NCBI GenBank assembly: GCA_028023455.1
Contig: JAQFVV010006352.1
Location: 1,756,204-1,820,203 of the forward strand
Direction of reading: 5' to 3'
Source: Epiperipatus broadwayi
Taxonomy: Eukaryota > Onychophora > Udeonychophora > Euonychophora > Peripatidae
Length of the DNA: 64,000 nt
A program made the translations under genes and the position numbers. Every line of letters starts with the position of its first letter. Within the stretch, counting starts at the first letter, position 1. Positions 26,691 to 37,436 of the stretch are shown piece by piece. The notes under the pieces are model-generated. The model saw only the letters and a program-made list of their open reading frames with translations, ran no database searches and had not been told where the DNA came from.

Positions 26691-26899
26691 CATTAAAATG
26701 ATGATTGTAACAATAGAAATTTTGGTATGCAATATCGTAAGGATGAAATATCGTAAATAATTAAAAGCAAAAATGTATATGAAATATGCTTAAAATCTGA
26801 ATAAATGTTTGCAATTTTTGCCTAGTGCACGTTTGACTAAATTATATTAGTCATACTCATGACGCTGATATTTCTCCAATAAACGTGACATTATAATTC

Positions 26900-27050
26900 T
26901 GTTTGAATGTATTGCTATTTCAATCTCTGTTATTCATTGTTAGCATCTCAAATGGATATTCATATTCAAGTCGGAAAAATGAACTGGTTGACAAAGTGGG
27001 TTAATTTGATCGTTATATATTTCTTTAGTTTTTACTTTTTATGTCTATTC
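26900..27050 (-). other. 3' flank of LINE-B ORF1
   Basis: In the sense of LINE-B this sequence follows ORF1 and is full of stops. No ORF2 start was recognised, so LINE-B is broken soon after ORF1. Confidence 0.4.
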
Positions 27051-28561
27051 TTATTTGGGGGTCGGTCTGGTTTTCTCTTTTGCTCTACTTCTATTAATAT
27101 ATTTTGTGGTATATCTCTGGTTATTTCCTCCATGATTTGTGTGCTGTCTTGTTTATTATTTTTGATGTTTGTGGTGTATTAGAGCTATTGTTATTTCTTT
27201 TAGTATTATTGAGTAGCTGTGTTTCATTCATTGCTGTTTTTCTTTTGTATTCTTTTTGTTTATGTAATCTTTGGGTTTCTTTATCATTAGTTTGGATCAG
27301 ATCTTGCTCTTTTATAATATTGTTTACCTTCCCTTTTATTCTACCTTGTTCTGAAGGCTTATTAGGCAAACAGTTTGGTGCTTGCTCATCAATTTATAAG
27401 GTTGCACTTCTTATTTTGTTTTGGGTGTTTGGTTAGTCTGACTCATGGACCCTCATTTGGTTTTCTGTGTTTGAAATATTTATATTGTCAGATATTTGTG
27501 ATTTTTTTTCACTTTTTTTTACTGATTTTATTTCCAATTTTTTTTGTCTTATTAATATTGATCTTTATGGGTATTTGCCATCTCATTTGTTGCCTGCTTA
27601 GCATTATTTTGTTGTCTATATAATAGATTTGATTCATTTTTTGTAGTAAGTCCGACATCTGTTCTTTACTCTGGTTTCTCTTGGGACATATCAAATGAGG
27701 TTAGATGGCTTTTAGTGTTTTTGTTATCTGTGCAATTTACTGCTAGGTGCCCTCTAATGCTGCAATCATAGTATTGTGGTCTTAGGCCTTTTATTTGAAG
27801 AGTCAGAATAGTTTTCTGATCTATTATCTGATTAGGGATGTTGTCAGGATTGATGTTGTCATTTAGCTTAATTTTAAAGTGAAAATTGTTTGTGTAAACT
27901 GGAATAGGTGTGACTGTACAGTATATTGGTTTAATATATATATATATGTATGATGGTTTGTATATTTTATATATATATATATATCGGTTGACCAAATAGC
28001 TGTACTAGCTTTGTAAATTCTTGCATGTTATTACCAATTATGTATTTCTCAAAGTCCCTTTGTAGTAAATAGTTCTGTAGGTTTTTGTCTATTATAATGA
28101 AAGCATAATTTTGGAGTGATTTAATTTTTTTCTGGATCTCTGCATGGTACTTTTCATTAAAAATATCAATAACGATATATCTGGAATCTGGGTAGTCTTG
28201 GAATGCTAGTATGATATGCCACATTTGTTTCTCAACTATTTTTTTATATAGAAGGTCTCTTGGGAATTTGTACAAAGATAAATTCCCATCAGTAACTGCC
28301 AAACTTAGAGATTTATTTGAGAATAATTTCTTGAATATTTTGAATAATTTTTTTGGTACAGTGTCATTAAATTTTTTGTTGGTTTCTTGCAGATCTTCTT
28401 CACTCCATGTTTGTAATTCCGGTTTATTATTATTTTCATTACTTATGTTTATATCCTCAATGTCATTTTAGTTGGATTTTCTAAATCTTGTAGTCTGTGT
28501 TGATACTATATCTTTTTTTTTGTTAAACAATAGATAGATACGGTGTTTTTATAACATTTGC
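27050..28561 (-). pseudogene. LINE-B ORF1, main part (nucleic-acid-binding protein)
   Basis: The minus-strand protein runs through QTWSEEDLQETNKKFNDTVP, SLAVTDGNLSLYKFPRDLLY, HIILAFQDYPDSRYIVIDIF and IIDKNLQNYLLQRDFEKYI. It reaches a degenerate zinc knuckle YYDCSIRGHLAVNC (CCHC-like with one Cys missing) and a charged tail. This is the plan of the first ORF of two-ORF LINEs: an RNA-binding coat protein ending in a knuckle. Two stops lie near the 28.5 kb end, and a TA run (27,931-27,984) interrupts the frame. The 5' part continues at 29,063 beyond an F1 insertion. Confidence 0.72.
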
Positions 28562-28752
28562 ATAAGATTTAGTATTAAACCACTAAACATCACATGATCA
28601 CTATCTCATACTAGCACAATAATTGTTATTAAACAATCCAAAACAAAGCAAAACTCTCCATATAGTAGTGCCATCTTGTGCTAACAAGAGCAATCAATGG
28701 ATGCCAGAAGGCTTGTGCATAAAATCCCTATCTAGTGCCTACTCATCCAATA

Positions 28753-28787
28753 TCCCCAGACTAGTTTCTGGCTTGTGGCCTTCGTCA
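28753..28787 (-). ncRNA. Partial hammerhead motif, F1 copy a
   Basis: TGACGA, stem II GGC/GCC, GAAA, CTAG, triplet GTC and TGGGGA are present. The first stem I strand and first core base are lost at the inversion junction, so it cannot fold as a full hammerhead. Confidence 0.5.
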
Positions 28788-28883
28788 TTCTCATAGTTTT
28801 GTAGTTAAATAGAGTTAAAAGGTGGGTGCTGGAGGGTTGCATTAGATCCTAAGATCTAGGTGCAGTGCTCTCAGATCCAGGGC

Positions 28884-28925
28884 TCCTCACTGATGAAGGC
28901 CACAAGCCAGAAACTAGTCTGGGGA
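28884..28925 (+). ncRNA. Hammerhead ribozyme motif, F1 copy b
   Basis: Stem I TCCTCA (28,884-28,889) pairs with TGGGGA (28,920-28,925), with one G-T wobble. Core CTGATGA is at 28,890-28,896. Stem II GGC/GCC (898-900, 906-908) has loop CACAA. GAAA is at 28,910-28,913, stem III is the self-complementary CTAG (914-917), and triplet GTC ends at 28,919. An A/A mismatch sits where the conserved G-C of stem II is expected, so activity is uncertain. It is the best-preserved F1 motif in the window. Confidence 0.68.
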
Positions 28926-29062
28926 TATTGGATGAGTAGCACTAGATAGGGATTTTATGCACAAGCCTTCTGGCATCCATTGATTGCTCTTGTTAGCACA
29001 AGATGGCACTACTATATGGAGAGTTTTGCTTTGTTTTGGATTGTTTAATAAGATTTAGTATT

Positions 29063-29345
29063 GTTTGTACTGTTTGAATTTGTGTTAATATCTTTTTGCT
29101 ATTTAATATAATATTTTTTTTTCCTGATGCCATGTTTGCTTTTGATACTAATTTAGTTTTATATAATAAGCATAAGTTTTTTTTACCTTTTTTCATCGAA
29201 AAAGTCCTTGTTGTGTTACTTTTTCCTTTTTTATTTCTTGATGAGTTGTGTTCCATTGAAATTTTGCATTTTCTATTACTTTTTGTTGACTTTTTGGTAA
29301 CACTAATAAAACATCTACTTCTCCTGTTGAATAGCAGGACTGCAT
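29063..29345 (-). pseudogene. LINE-B ORF1, 5' part
   Basis: The basic N-terminal region reads VTKKSTKSNRKCKISMEHNS, then KKGKKNLCLLYKTKLVSK, and continues across the F1 insertion to 28,561. The upstream extension into poly-Asn is a microsatellite artefact. The start is probably the Met of SMEHNS or an unseen upstream one. Confidence 0.6.
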
Positions 29346-29517
<172 letters not shown>

Positions 29518-30900
29518 TTTCAACAATAATAAACTTTATTGATCAAAATGTTTACATGTCATTAAATTGATAGTTGTAGTTTATAAAGTTTTCATGATTT
29601 TAACATGCTTTTATATGACTTTTACATTGATAATTGTTTCCCACAAATCTCTTGCAAATCCAGCATGGTTTTACTTTTTCTTTGTGATTTCACAGTCTTA
29701 AGTTCAGAATCAATCAAAACACGCCTAAATTGATTATGATTTTTTTTCATTTAATTGTTCATAATATTTCTGACAGCTGGTTTCTCATGATTTAACATTG
29801 TCTGGCTGGTTATATATTGTTGAATTGGTTTCAATTATTGTTAAATATGCTACTGATTGGTTTGTATTTTGGAGGTTTCTCTTTAGTGTATTTATTTATT
29901 TGCTTCTTTGCAATGCTATATGTTAAGTGCCTAATTTTGGTGTTGGAGGAATTGTCAGCTGGATTAGTTAATAAAGTAATTATTAATTATTATAAATTAG
30001 ATTGTTGTCTTAATAGTGACCAAATGGCCACAAGGATATCAGATGCAGCAATTTTTTGATCCTTAATTTTTTATCTTTGGAGCTTATTGCAAAAGGTTGT
30101 GGGAAGTCTTCTGGAGTTGTTACTTAGGTTAAAAATGCAATGAGTACACCAATATGCATATAATGACATTGTGGCTGCTCTAATCATTGGATTGTATCAC
30201 TTTTGTGTGTAATTTATTAACTGTTGAATGATATGTACTGCCTTGAATTGGTTTAGCATGTTTATTCTGGTAATATTTAGAGATGTACAGTCATAGAAGA
30301 TGCATTGCTGTGTTTCTTCTGTGAAATGACAGAGGTTACAAAATGGATTCATGGAGGTATATAGGCTTCTGTAGTGTAAAAAGTATGTTGTTGGGAGAGC
30401 ATACATGTTAATTTTAACCAAGAAGTCAAAATACTTTGGCTCCAATACCCATTTGTTGACATTTGAGAGGAGTTGTTTATTGTTAATGATTAGCATTGTA
30501 TTGAAGGTTTGAATGTTATTGGGTAAATTAGGGCATCGGTTTGCCAGATAGTTTTTGTGCAATTAAAGGAAATAGGTCCTGCTTTAATGTTGGTTTGTAC
30601 TGCATATATTATTGATGCAAGGTATCCCTGTGATGGGGGTGTGTGTGATTTGTTGGTATTATGTCAATTAATTTCTGAATTTGTTGAAACCATGTGGTAA
30701 TTTTACTATTATTATTGTTACTATTATTATTATTATTACTAGTATTATTGTTGTTGTTATTCTTCTTATTATTATTATTACTATTATTATTGTTATTATT
30801 ATTAATATTATTATTATTATTCAAAATGTATTGTTTTGTATTATAAAGAGACCAAACTGCAGTATTATTTAGATTGACCATGAATTTGTGTGTATCTGCA
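29518..30900 (-). pseudogene. LINE-A, 3' region with C-terminal zinc-binding segment
   Basis: The sense strand (minus) includes PKYFDFLVKINMYALPTTYF, then CNLCHFTEETQQCIFYDC (the CxxC...H...C cluster common at LINE ORF2 C-termini), a 3' UTR, and an AATAAA about 20 bp before the ATC/ATA tail at 29,517. The frame around 30.7-30.82 kb is filled by ATT-type repeats encoding poly-Asn/Ser/Ile. ORF2 remnants continue upstream to 33,064. Confidence 0.8.
30705..30825. repeat. Imperfect (ATT)n within LINE-A
   Basis: ATT units with ACT, GTT and CTT variants, inside the region following the RT domain of LINE-A. Confidence 0.85.
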
Positions 30901-31970
30901 AATGGCTGGGAAGTATTTTTTAGATGGGAGGAAAGACAGTTATGTCATCCATATAAGTGATACATGTTATCTGCTGAGATGTGTTTGGTAGTTGTATGCC
31001 AATGAATGTTTGCTGCATTTTTACTAATATAGGGTTGATGTAGAAAGTGAAAAGTAAAGTGCTTAGGGGGGATCCTTGTGATATTGATTGTGTTAGAATA
31101 AAAGATTCAGAATTTTTGCTGCTGAGTGTAATATGTATTTCTCGATTCTACAGCAAGTTGGTTATAACATATAAAAGAATATGAGGTAATGTGGTGGCAG
31201 CCAACATTTTAATTAATATGTTAATTGCCACAGAATCAAAAGCTGACTCAATGTCTATTTGGATTGCAACTGGGCAATATTTCTTCCAGCTACATACCAT
31301 GCTCAATACAGCTTTGAAAAGGAGGGCTGCCCATCCTGTAGATGATTGCTTTCTTGCAAACTGATATGGTGAAATCAAAGGGAGCAGATATGGCTCAATC
31401 TTGTCTTTAATGACTTTCTCAGTGATCTTGATGGCTATTGAGCCTACAGAGATAGGCCAAATCTTTTTAAGGGTGGTTATTGGAGCTGGTTTTTTTATTA
31501 AATGGTACTATTACAATTGGATGAAGATTTTCAATGTTGTGTATTTTTTATGAGAGATAGTTTGCAAGATTACATAACATTTGAATAGTTGTATAGATAG
31601 GGCACTCATACACAAATTTTGGTATGCCATGAGTGCCTGGATGACATTTGTTGGGCAGAGTGGCAAGTTTCAAAGCAAATTTATTAGTGGTAAATTATGT
31701 ATTTGTTTCAGGTAATCCAAAATAATTGGGAGGTGAGTTGAAGAGTTGATGTGTCTGAAGCTTCAGTTTTAAATGCTTGTAAATAGGTTCAATCATGTTA
31801 AGTGCTGCATGTATAGTTGTTCAATAGGCACTCTAATGGTGGAGGGAAAACCCATGGCCCATCTGGTGTAGCCTCTAGTTTATGTATGCTGTTGACTGAG
31901 ACAGATTTTGCTTTTTTAATGGCTAGGTAGTCTTTAAGTGCTATATATGTGTTGTATATGCCTGGGTGAG

Positions 31971-31974
<4 letters not shown>
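30900..31974 (-). pseudogene. LINE-A, reverse transcriptase domain
   Basis: Sense-strand (minus) motifs in order: SPYQFARKQSSTGWAALLF; VAIQIDIESAFDSV, the first catalytic Asp block with the F needed for dNTP selection; SQGSPLSTLLFTFYINPIL (QGxPLS motif); and ITCITYMDDITVF (catalytic YMDD, near 30,950). The domain copies the LINE RNA at a nicked target. Frameshifts separate the blocks, so the copy is inactive. The 31.4-31.97 kb part corresponds to the region before the fingers and is poorly preserved. Confidence 0.85.

Positions 31975-32036
<62 letters not shown>
31975..32036. repeat. (AT)n microsatellite inside LINE-A
   Basis: About 31 AT units in the linker between the endonuclease and RT of LINE-A. 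Confidence 0.96.
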
Positions 32037-32037
<1 letters not shown>

Positions 32038-32039
32038 CC

Positions 32040-32728
32040 AATATGTATTGTGAGTGGGTTTGGACATTATTATCCTCTTGTGTAGTTCATCTGCCAGAGC
32101 TAATAGCCTGGAGGGTGGAGGTTTTTTTCTGTTGACATGATCAATATTGAATGAAAGTGTTATATTGGTATATGCCTGATATTTCTGCACAACACTTAGT
32201 TGTAGTCCTTCAAGTTTATGGAGCATAATATATATTTCAGAAAAAAGGATTCTGGAGTGGATTCTAGTATTAGAATACTCACTGTTTTTCCAAGTGGTAG
32301 TGTAGTTGACTGAATTTCAGTTAGATCAAGTGTTGCAGTTTGAGCATAGTGATCTGGGAAATGGAAATAGATTGAGCTTAAGGCTGAAGTAATGATGCAG
32401 CATTGGAAAATAGAAGCAAAGATCAATTAAAAATGTGTGCCAGTTATTATGAAATATTACTATGTTTAGTGGGAGAAAGCCATTGGCACTCATGAGTAGT
32501 ATTGCAATTTGATGTAGCCATTTTGAGATGAAGTCTGGGTACTTCATGTTAGAATTTCCTATGATGATAGGTGGGTAAAGAATTGATGCTAGCAGCGAGT
32601 TGATGGTGAGTATAATGTTTGATATGATGATGTTTCCAGGTGGGATGTAGGTGAAAATTATGTTGAGAGTGTTTGCATGGTGATGAAATATTGCTATCAA
32701 CAAGTTTGCATCGATATATATATATACA

Positions 32729-32771
<43 letters not shown>

Positions 32772-33064
32772 TCAGAATGATGTGAAATGGACAGGTTGGG
32801 GTTATAAGTAGGCCAGTTCCATCCGCAGGTGATGACATGTCCTTGGAGCATACAAAGAAGCCCTTCAGTGCGATGATGTACTGTTGTCTCAATCTGTGAT
32901 CTGCTAAATATTTTTGTTTCTAAAAGTCCTAATATATGTGTCTGTGTGATTTTGGTCCATTGTCTAAGTTGATGTAGTTTTTTTGCCAAGTTTAAACCCG
33001 GCACATTAAAAGCTGTTATTTTGATCTTCATTATGGTTTTATTTGGGAGTTGTTCACATTTCAA
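32040..33064 (-). pseudogene. LINE-A, APE-type endonuclease and linker
   Basis: The sense strand (minus) starts near 33,064 with KIKITAFNVPGLNLAKKLHQ and THILGLLETKI, the N-terminal strand and catalytic Glu block of APE-type LINE nucleases. It continues in another frame as AIFHHHANTLNIIFTYIPPG and IIIGNSNMKYPDF, equivalent to the GDFN block. An AT array (32,715-32,771) and frameshifts break the domain. The start Met is either at 33,064 or the internal Met of TIMKIKI. Confidence 0.8.
32715..32771. repeat. (AT)n microsatellite inside LINE-A endonuclease
   Basis: Two AT runs separated by ACATC within the nuclease coding region. Confidence 0.95.
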
Positions 33065-33114
33065 AATATGTTATTTTGGTTGGTTTTCATTGTATGAGCT
33101 GTACATTGTTAGAG

Positions 33115-33175
33115 TTGTTGTTGTTGTTATTATTATTATTACTATCATTATTATTATTATTATTATTATTATTTA
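33115..33175. repeat. (TTG)n-(ATT)n microsatellite at LINE-A 5' end
   Basis: TTG units, then ATT units, just upstream (sense) of LINE-A ORF2. With the arrays at 30.7, 32.0 and 32.7 kb this is the fourth in one LINE copy. Confidence 0.9.
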
Positions 33176-33229
33176 ATATTTATTATTGGGGGAGGGAGGT
33201 ATATATAATATGTATTTGGCGGAAGTGAT

Positions 33230-33764
33230 AATTTTGTCATATTTTATTATTAGTTGTTTTGAATATAATAAATTGATTTTTTAAATAAAAATTACATAGT
33301 TGGAGGTTAATTTTTTCCGTAATATTTTATTAAATATTATAAGAGAATATTGCCAAAGATATGTGTCTATACCCAGTTGTTCATTAATATCATTTATCCT
33401 GAAAGATAAAATACAACGCTGAGCTAGTTAAGAATTAGCAGGTAAGGCTGATGAGAAAATCAGTGTTTTCAAATATATCCTGAGGAAGTCTAAATAAAAA
33501 TAGTTTTTATATAATTATGGGTATGTGTAAGATAGCTGGGAAATATAACTAATTAACATTGGTTCAGTTATCTTTATTATATAAATTTAGAAATCTGGAT
33601 AGTATGTTTTTTTAAATAATGAACTTTGAATAAAAACATACGTATATATATATAACAGATTAGTATTGTTGTTTGAAGCATATAAAGTTCGGATATTTTC
33701 TACACTGTCTACTATGTGAATAAGACACGAAGAGACGATATGACCGGCACAATATATATATGTG
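33230..33764. other. A/T-rich DNA with a hammerhead-like relic near 33,450
   Basis: At about 33,448-33,476 the plus strand reads CTGATGA, then GAAAA/TTTTC (5-bp stem with 6-nt loop), then AAAT. This is the first core and a good stem II including the G-C closing pair, but the second core lacks its G and stem I does not pair convincingly. Otherwise nothing was recognised. Confidence 0.3.
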
Positions 33765-33816
33765 TCATATTATTATTACTATTTGCAGGATATTCCGTGT
33801 AGTGAAAAAGCTAAAT

Positions 33817-33856
33817 GCTGACGTTTCAGTACAATATCAAGTACCTTCCTCAGAAT
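33817..33856 (-). ncRNA. Hammerhead-like motif, F3 left arm
   Basis: Minus strand: ATT, core CTGAGGA, stem II AGGTAC/GTACT with an 8-nt loop and one bulged G, GAAA, CG, triplet GTC, then AGC. Stem I is short and mismatched. Confidence 0.48.
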
Positions 33857-34179
33857 GTCCTCTTTCTCAAATCATAAGAATGCACGTGAGATTTAAAACC
33901 GTTTTTATCGTTTTCTTTCTCCTCATATTTAAATTCTATTGATTGAAAAGTTTTAAAATTTATTTTCTCTTCCAATAGCTTCTTCCAAATGTTGTTAAAG
34001 AAGATTAACAACATTTGGAAGAAGCTATTGGAAGAGAAAATGAAAGGTGTGAATTAAAGAAGATTAACAACATTTGGAAGAAGCTATTGGAATAGAAAAT
34101 AAATTTTAAAACTTTTCAATCAATAGAATAAAAACGGTTTTAAATCTCACGTGCATTCTTATGATTTGAGAAAGAGGAC

Positions 34180-34219
34180 GCTCTGAGGAAGGTACTTGAT
34201 ATTGTACTGAAACGTCAGC
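34180..34219 (+). ncRNA. Hammerhead-like motif, F3 right arm
   Basis: GCT (34,180-34,182) pairs with AGC (34,217-34,219). Core CTGAGGA is at 34,183-34,189. Stem II AGGTAC/GTACT has an A-T pair next to the core. GAAA is at 34,209-34,212, then palindromic CG, then triplet GTC ending at 34,216. Stem I is only 3 bp, but otherwise the layout is canonical, with the minimal stem III typical of PLE hammerheads. Confidence 0.55.
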
Positions 34220-34829
34220 ATTTAGCTTTTTCACTACACAGAATATCCCGCAAATAGTAATAATAATATGACATCTTTTATCTGTGAAAATATTAGAATT
34301 AACATATATATATATATATTGAAGAGTACTTTACTCTTGCAGTTCAATAAGCAATATGACTGTGAGGGCTTAGAACAAAAGATAGCATAGTCTTCAGATT
34401 AATAAGCTGTTAACTCATTATATCACTACTATGAAATTTATTTTTAGGTTATAATTTCATTATTTGGTTAAAGATAGAGAAATTAATTAAGAAATAAATT
34501 CACTAAATGCCTATTATAATTATCAAACAATGAATTAAGTCGTTAATAGAAATGTAAAAAATTTATAAATCGCACATTTGATAAACTTATGTTATAATTA
34601 TCAAATCTAATAAAAGGTTACTTTAATTTACCACAATGTTATTATAATGGTAAAATAGCATTACTTTTATTATACTACATTGTATTTTTTTGACATTAAG
34701 TCATATATATATATATAATTTCAGAAGATAGTACATATAAAAATAATAAATTATTTAAATTTTAAATTTATTCTTGAACAGGTTTTTTTTTATATTAGAA
34801 ATAGAATTGTCTGTAGGCTTCCTGTAATA

Positions 34830-36955
34830 ATTTATGTCTGAGATAAATCTTTATCAATTCTCTATGTGGTAGTTTTTGCTTTAGATAAGATTCCCTCAGA
34901 CAATATTCTTCTGTCACTTATCAAAGATTTTGTAGCAAATAACCCAAAAAGCATGATGTTCTATGAACATTTAGAAATAAAGCCGTGGGTTAATATAAAA
35001 CTAAATATTATAAATATGCAAGGAAATACAGATATAAATAAATATACTGAGTTGCAGAGGAAAATTAAATTTGATTGCGGTAATAGAGACACACATTCGA
35101 TAGATAAAAGACAAAGCACATTTTCAAAAAATGTTTGGAGGCAATAGTAAAATAAAAAAAAAAAAGAAATATATATTTTATTATTTAAGTAAATGTGATT
35201 CATTGGAGATCTTAATTTATAACCATATACACAGAAATAGAATGCAGAATTGAACAGAGCAAAAAGTAGATTTAAAAAAAAGTGCCAGAGAAATAGATAA
35301 TATGTCAGCTGAAACGGTAATAATTATCAGAAGATATGCAAGGGCCAGATTTAAAAAAAGTTTTAATAAATTATATAGAATAATAAGATTCCATATGAAT
35401 AAAAGAATGTAAAAATATAGTACCTTAAAGTTTTTAAAAGGCTACATTTAAAAATGTAAAAACAAAGCATATATTGCAAACAAAAAAATAATTCAAGATT
35501 GCTGTTGTTGAGGTGATTCTATTTCTAAAGTCTAAACCAAGTTGTCTGGAAAATAAAACCCTCCAAAAAGTTTTTTTTCAACTCATGCGTAGTGATTAAA
35601 AAAAGGAAGTATTTATTTATAAATGTATATATAATATCAAATCATCTCAAACATTGAATTTTTTTATCTAAGCTCTCTGTGAATAAACATTTAGAGCCTG
35701 CATCTCAAAGCAGCTGTTTTAAGATGTGAGCTCTAAATGTTTAATATAGGGCATAGCTGACCATTTCTTAATGTTTTATGTAAAGTTAAGTGTGATGAAT
35801 AGATATAACTATTTGGTAATCATCTTAAGTAATCAAAGAAATTGCTTGGAAAAATGGGGGAAAAATTGATAAATGAAGCAAAGAAAAGAAAAGGATTGAT
35901 AAAGAAATTAACAGTGTTCTCTTATAATAAATATGATGTAGGTAGAATTGGATGGAACGGAGTGGCAGAAGCAGAGTTAACATACAATAATGATACATTA
36001 TGTGTTAGTAAAGGGGTGTTAGATTATTTAGAAAAAGTACAAAAACAAGTAGAAAAACATGCATTAGATGCAGAAGTGTGGATGGCAAAGGAGGCAATTG
36101 AAGGAGAAATGGGATGGTCATGTTTTTATAAGGGAGATGCAAAAAGCAAAATGAAAGATTGGAGTTTATGGATAATAAAAGAATTTCCAAAATATTTAAA
36201 TGGATTATGAATAAAGGGTAGGCAATAAGATGGATGAGAAAGGTAATGCGATATGTAGAAGATTTAGATAAAGAATTTATGTCAGTATACTTATACAAAA
36301 GGTGGGATGATTGTGTTAGGAGAATTGTTGAGTGTTATAGTGTTAAGGAATGAGATCGAAGGATAGATGCACTAATAAAGAATAGGGAGTTGGAGAGATA
36401 GAGAATGAGTATGGAGAGTAAAAATAGTTTAAATATTTATAGAAGTAAACAGAATATTTTGTGTGAGTTAATTTATGATAATAGCAAGGAAAGTAGTTTA
36501 CTGTTTAAGGCTCTAATGAGATCTTTAGCAACAAAGGAATATACACATAAATGGAAAAATATGGGTGATTTAGTCAGCAAGTTGTATAAGGAAGGCATAG
36601 AAAATATTAGGCATCTGTTAATTGAATTTAAATGTCTGAAAGCAGAAAGGGTACAAATAATGAAGTTGTGGAAGAATAAATATGAATAAAGTGATTATAC
36701 AGGAAGTGCTTATTGGTTTTTATGTTGAGTTTGGGAAAAGACAAGGGGTTTTTAGATATAAAGGCCATGGATTTTACAAATATTATGTTGTCAAAATGGG
36801 ATGAAGCAGAATAAAGAAGAAAATGGGAAAACTTGGGATGGGTAGTGGATAGGAAAATAAAAGTGTCTAATAGGTTTCTCTGGGCATAATTGCTGAGAGA
36901 ATCCTGACTTCTAAGGAGAAGTTATAGTGCATCACATCACATCATCTTACATTTG
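34830..36955 (+). pseudogene. LINE-D, decayed ORF2 and 3' UTR
   Basis: The 5' part (34,866-35,147) resembles a post-endonuclease segment. The 3' part gives KLTVFSYNKYDVGRIGWNG, NSLNIYRSKQNILCELIYDN, SSLLFKALMRSLATKEYTHK and GIENIRHLLIEFKCL, the C-terminal region of Jockey/R1-type LINEs. The final Cys/His cluster has lost some cysteines. The 3' UTR (CTCTGGGCATAATTGCTGAG, then AAGGAGAAG) ends in the short tail CATCACATCACATC. Many stops. It is not a host gene despite a 122-codon open stretch. Confidence 0.7.
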
Positions 36956-37394
36956 AAGTGATTTGATGTTTGATATTTATTTCAGATAAAGAAACACACT
37001 GAAATATTTTCATGTATATATATTCACCTGGGTCTCATTTTATGTAATATATAGGTTCCACAGAAAATCCACATTAAAAAAAATCACACAAAAATAGACT
37101 TAACTTATCTTGAAAAATGGGGGATAGGTGCTGTAATTTTCAGAATTCACATAAAAGCAAAGCAACAAAAAAATTACTTTAAAATTTGCATTAAAAAAAT
37201 AAGCAAATAAAGTATCACTAATAAAAAATTTTAAGCCAATAAATATCACATGACCACTCTCTTATGCTTGTGTATAACTGTTGTTAAAACAGGCAAACTC
37301 ACTACACATATGCCACACACAGCAAGCTACAGTAATCAATGGATGCCAGAAGGCTTGTGCATAAAATCCCCATCTAGTGCCTACCCATCCAATA

Positions 37395-37436
37395 TCCTCA
37401 GACTAGTTTCTGGCTTGTGGCCTTTGTCAGTGAGGA
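37395..37436 (-). ncRNA. Hammerhead motif, F1 copy c (core mutated)
   Basis: Minus strand: TCCTCA, CTGACAA, GGC/GCC, GAAA, CTAG, GTC, TGAGGA. Stem I is perfectly paired here (TGAGGA rather than TGGGGA), but the first core has lost its invariant G (CTGACAA), so it is probably inactive. Confidence 0.55.

Larger units (their letters stand above)
28577..29047 (+). mobile_element. F1 element (28.6 kb), inverted pair inserted in LINE-B
   Basis: The left arm (28,577 to about 28,788) is minus strand; the right arm (about 28,789-29,047) is plus strand and ends at the family 3' end (TTGTTT). The arms share roughly 150 bp. The 15-bp direct repeat ATAAGATTTAGTATT occurs at 28,562-28,576 and 29,048-29,062: a target-site duplication around the whole structure. 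Removing the insert and one duplicate joins the two halves of LINE-B ORF1. The inverted arm begins in the hammerhead and the direct arm begins about 100 nt upstream of the next one, as expected from a one-event 5' inversion. Confidence 0.85.
33765..34273. mobile_element. F3 foldback with two hammerhead-like motifs
   Basis: An inverted repeat: left arm 33,765 to about 33,998, right arm about 34,004-34,273, very similar. Both arms end in ATATTATTATTACTATTTGC and its complement. The right arm has an extra internal duplication of about 59 bp (AACAACATTTGG, AAGCTATTGG). Each arm carries CTGAGGA ... GAAACGTCAGC, a motif type known from PLE pseudo-LTRs. It is probably a PLE-derived or PLE-mobilised end. 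No protein domain was recognised. Confidence 0.75.

Noticed and set aside
27121-27623. Plus-strand hydrophobic frames at 26.9-27.6 kb as membrane proteins
   Set aside because: They are the antisense of LINE-B ORF1; the T-rich strand gives artificial Leu/Phe-rich peptides.
35842-36210. 122-codon frame considered as a host gene
   Set aside because: Its continuation in neighbouring frames matches the C-terminal region of LINEs and it ends in a LINE-type 3' tail.
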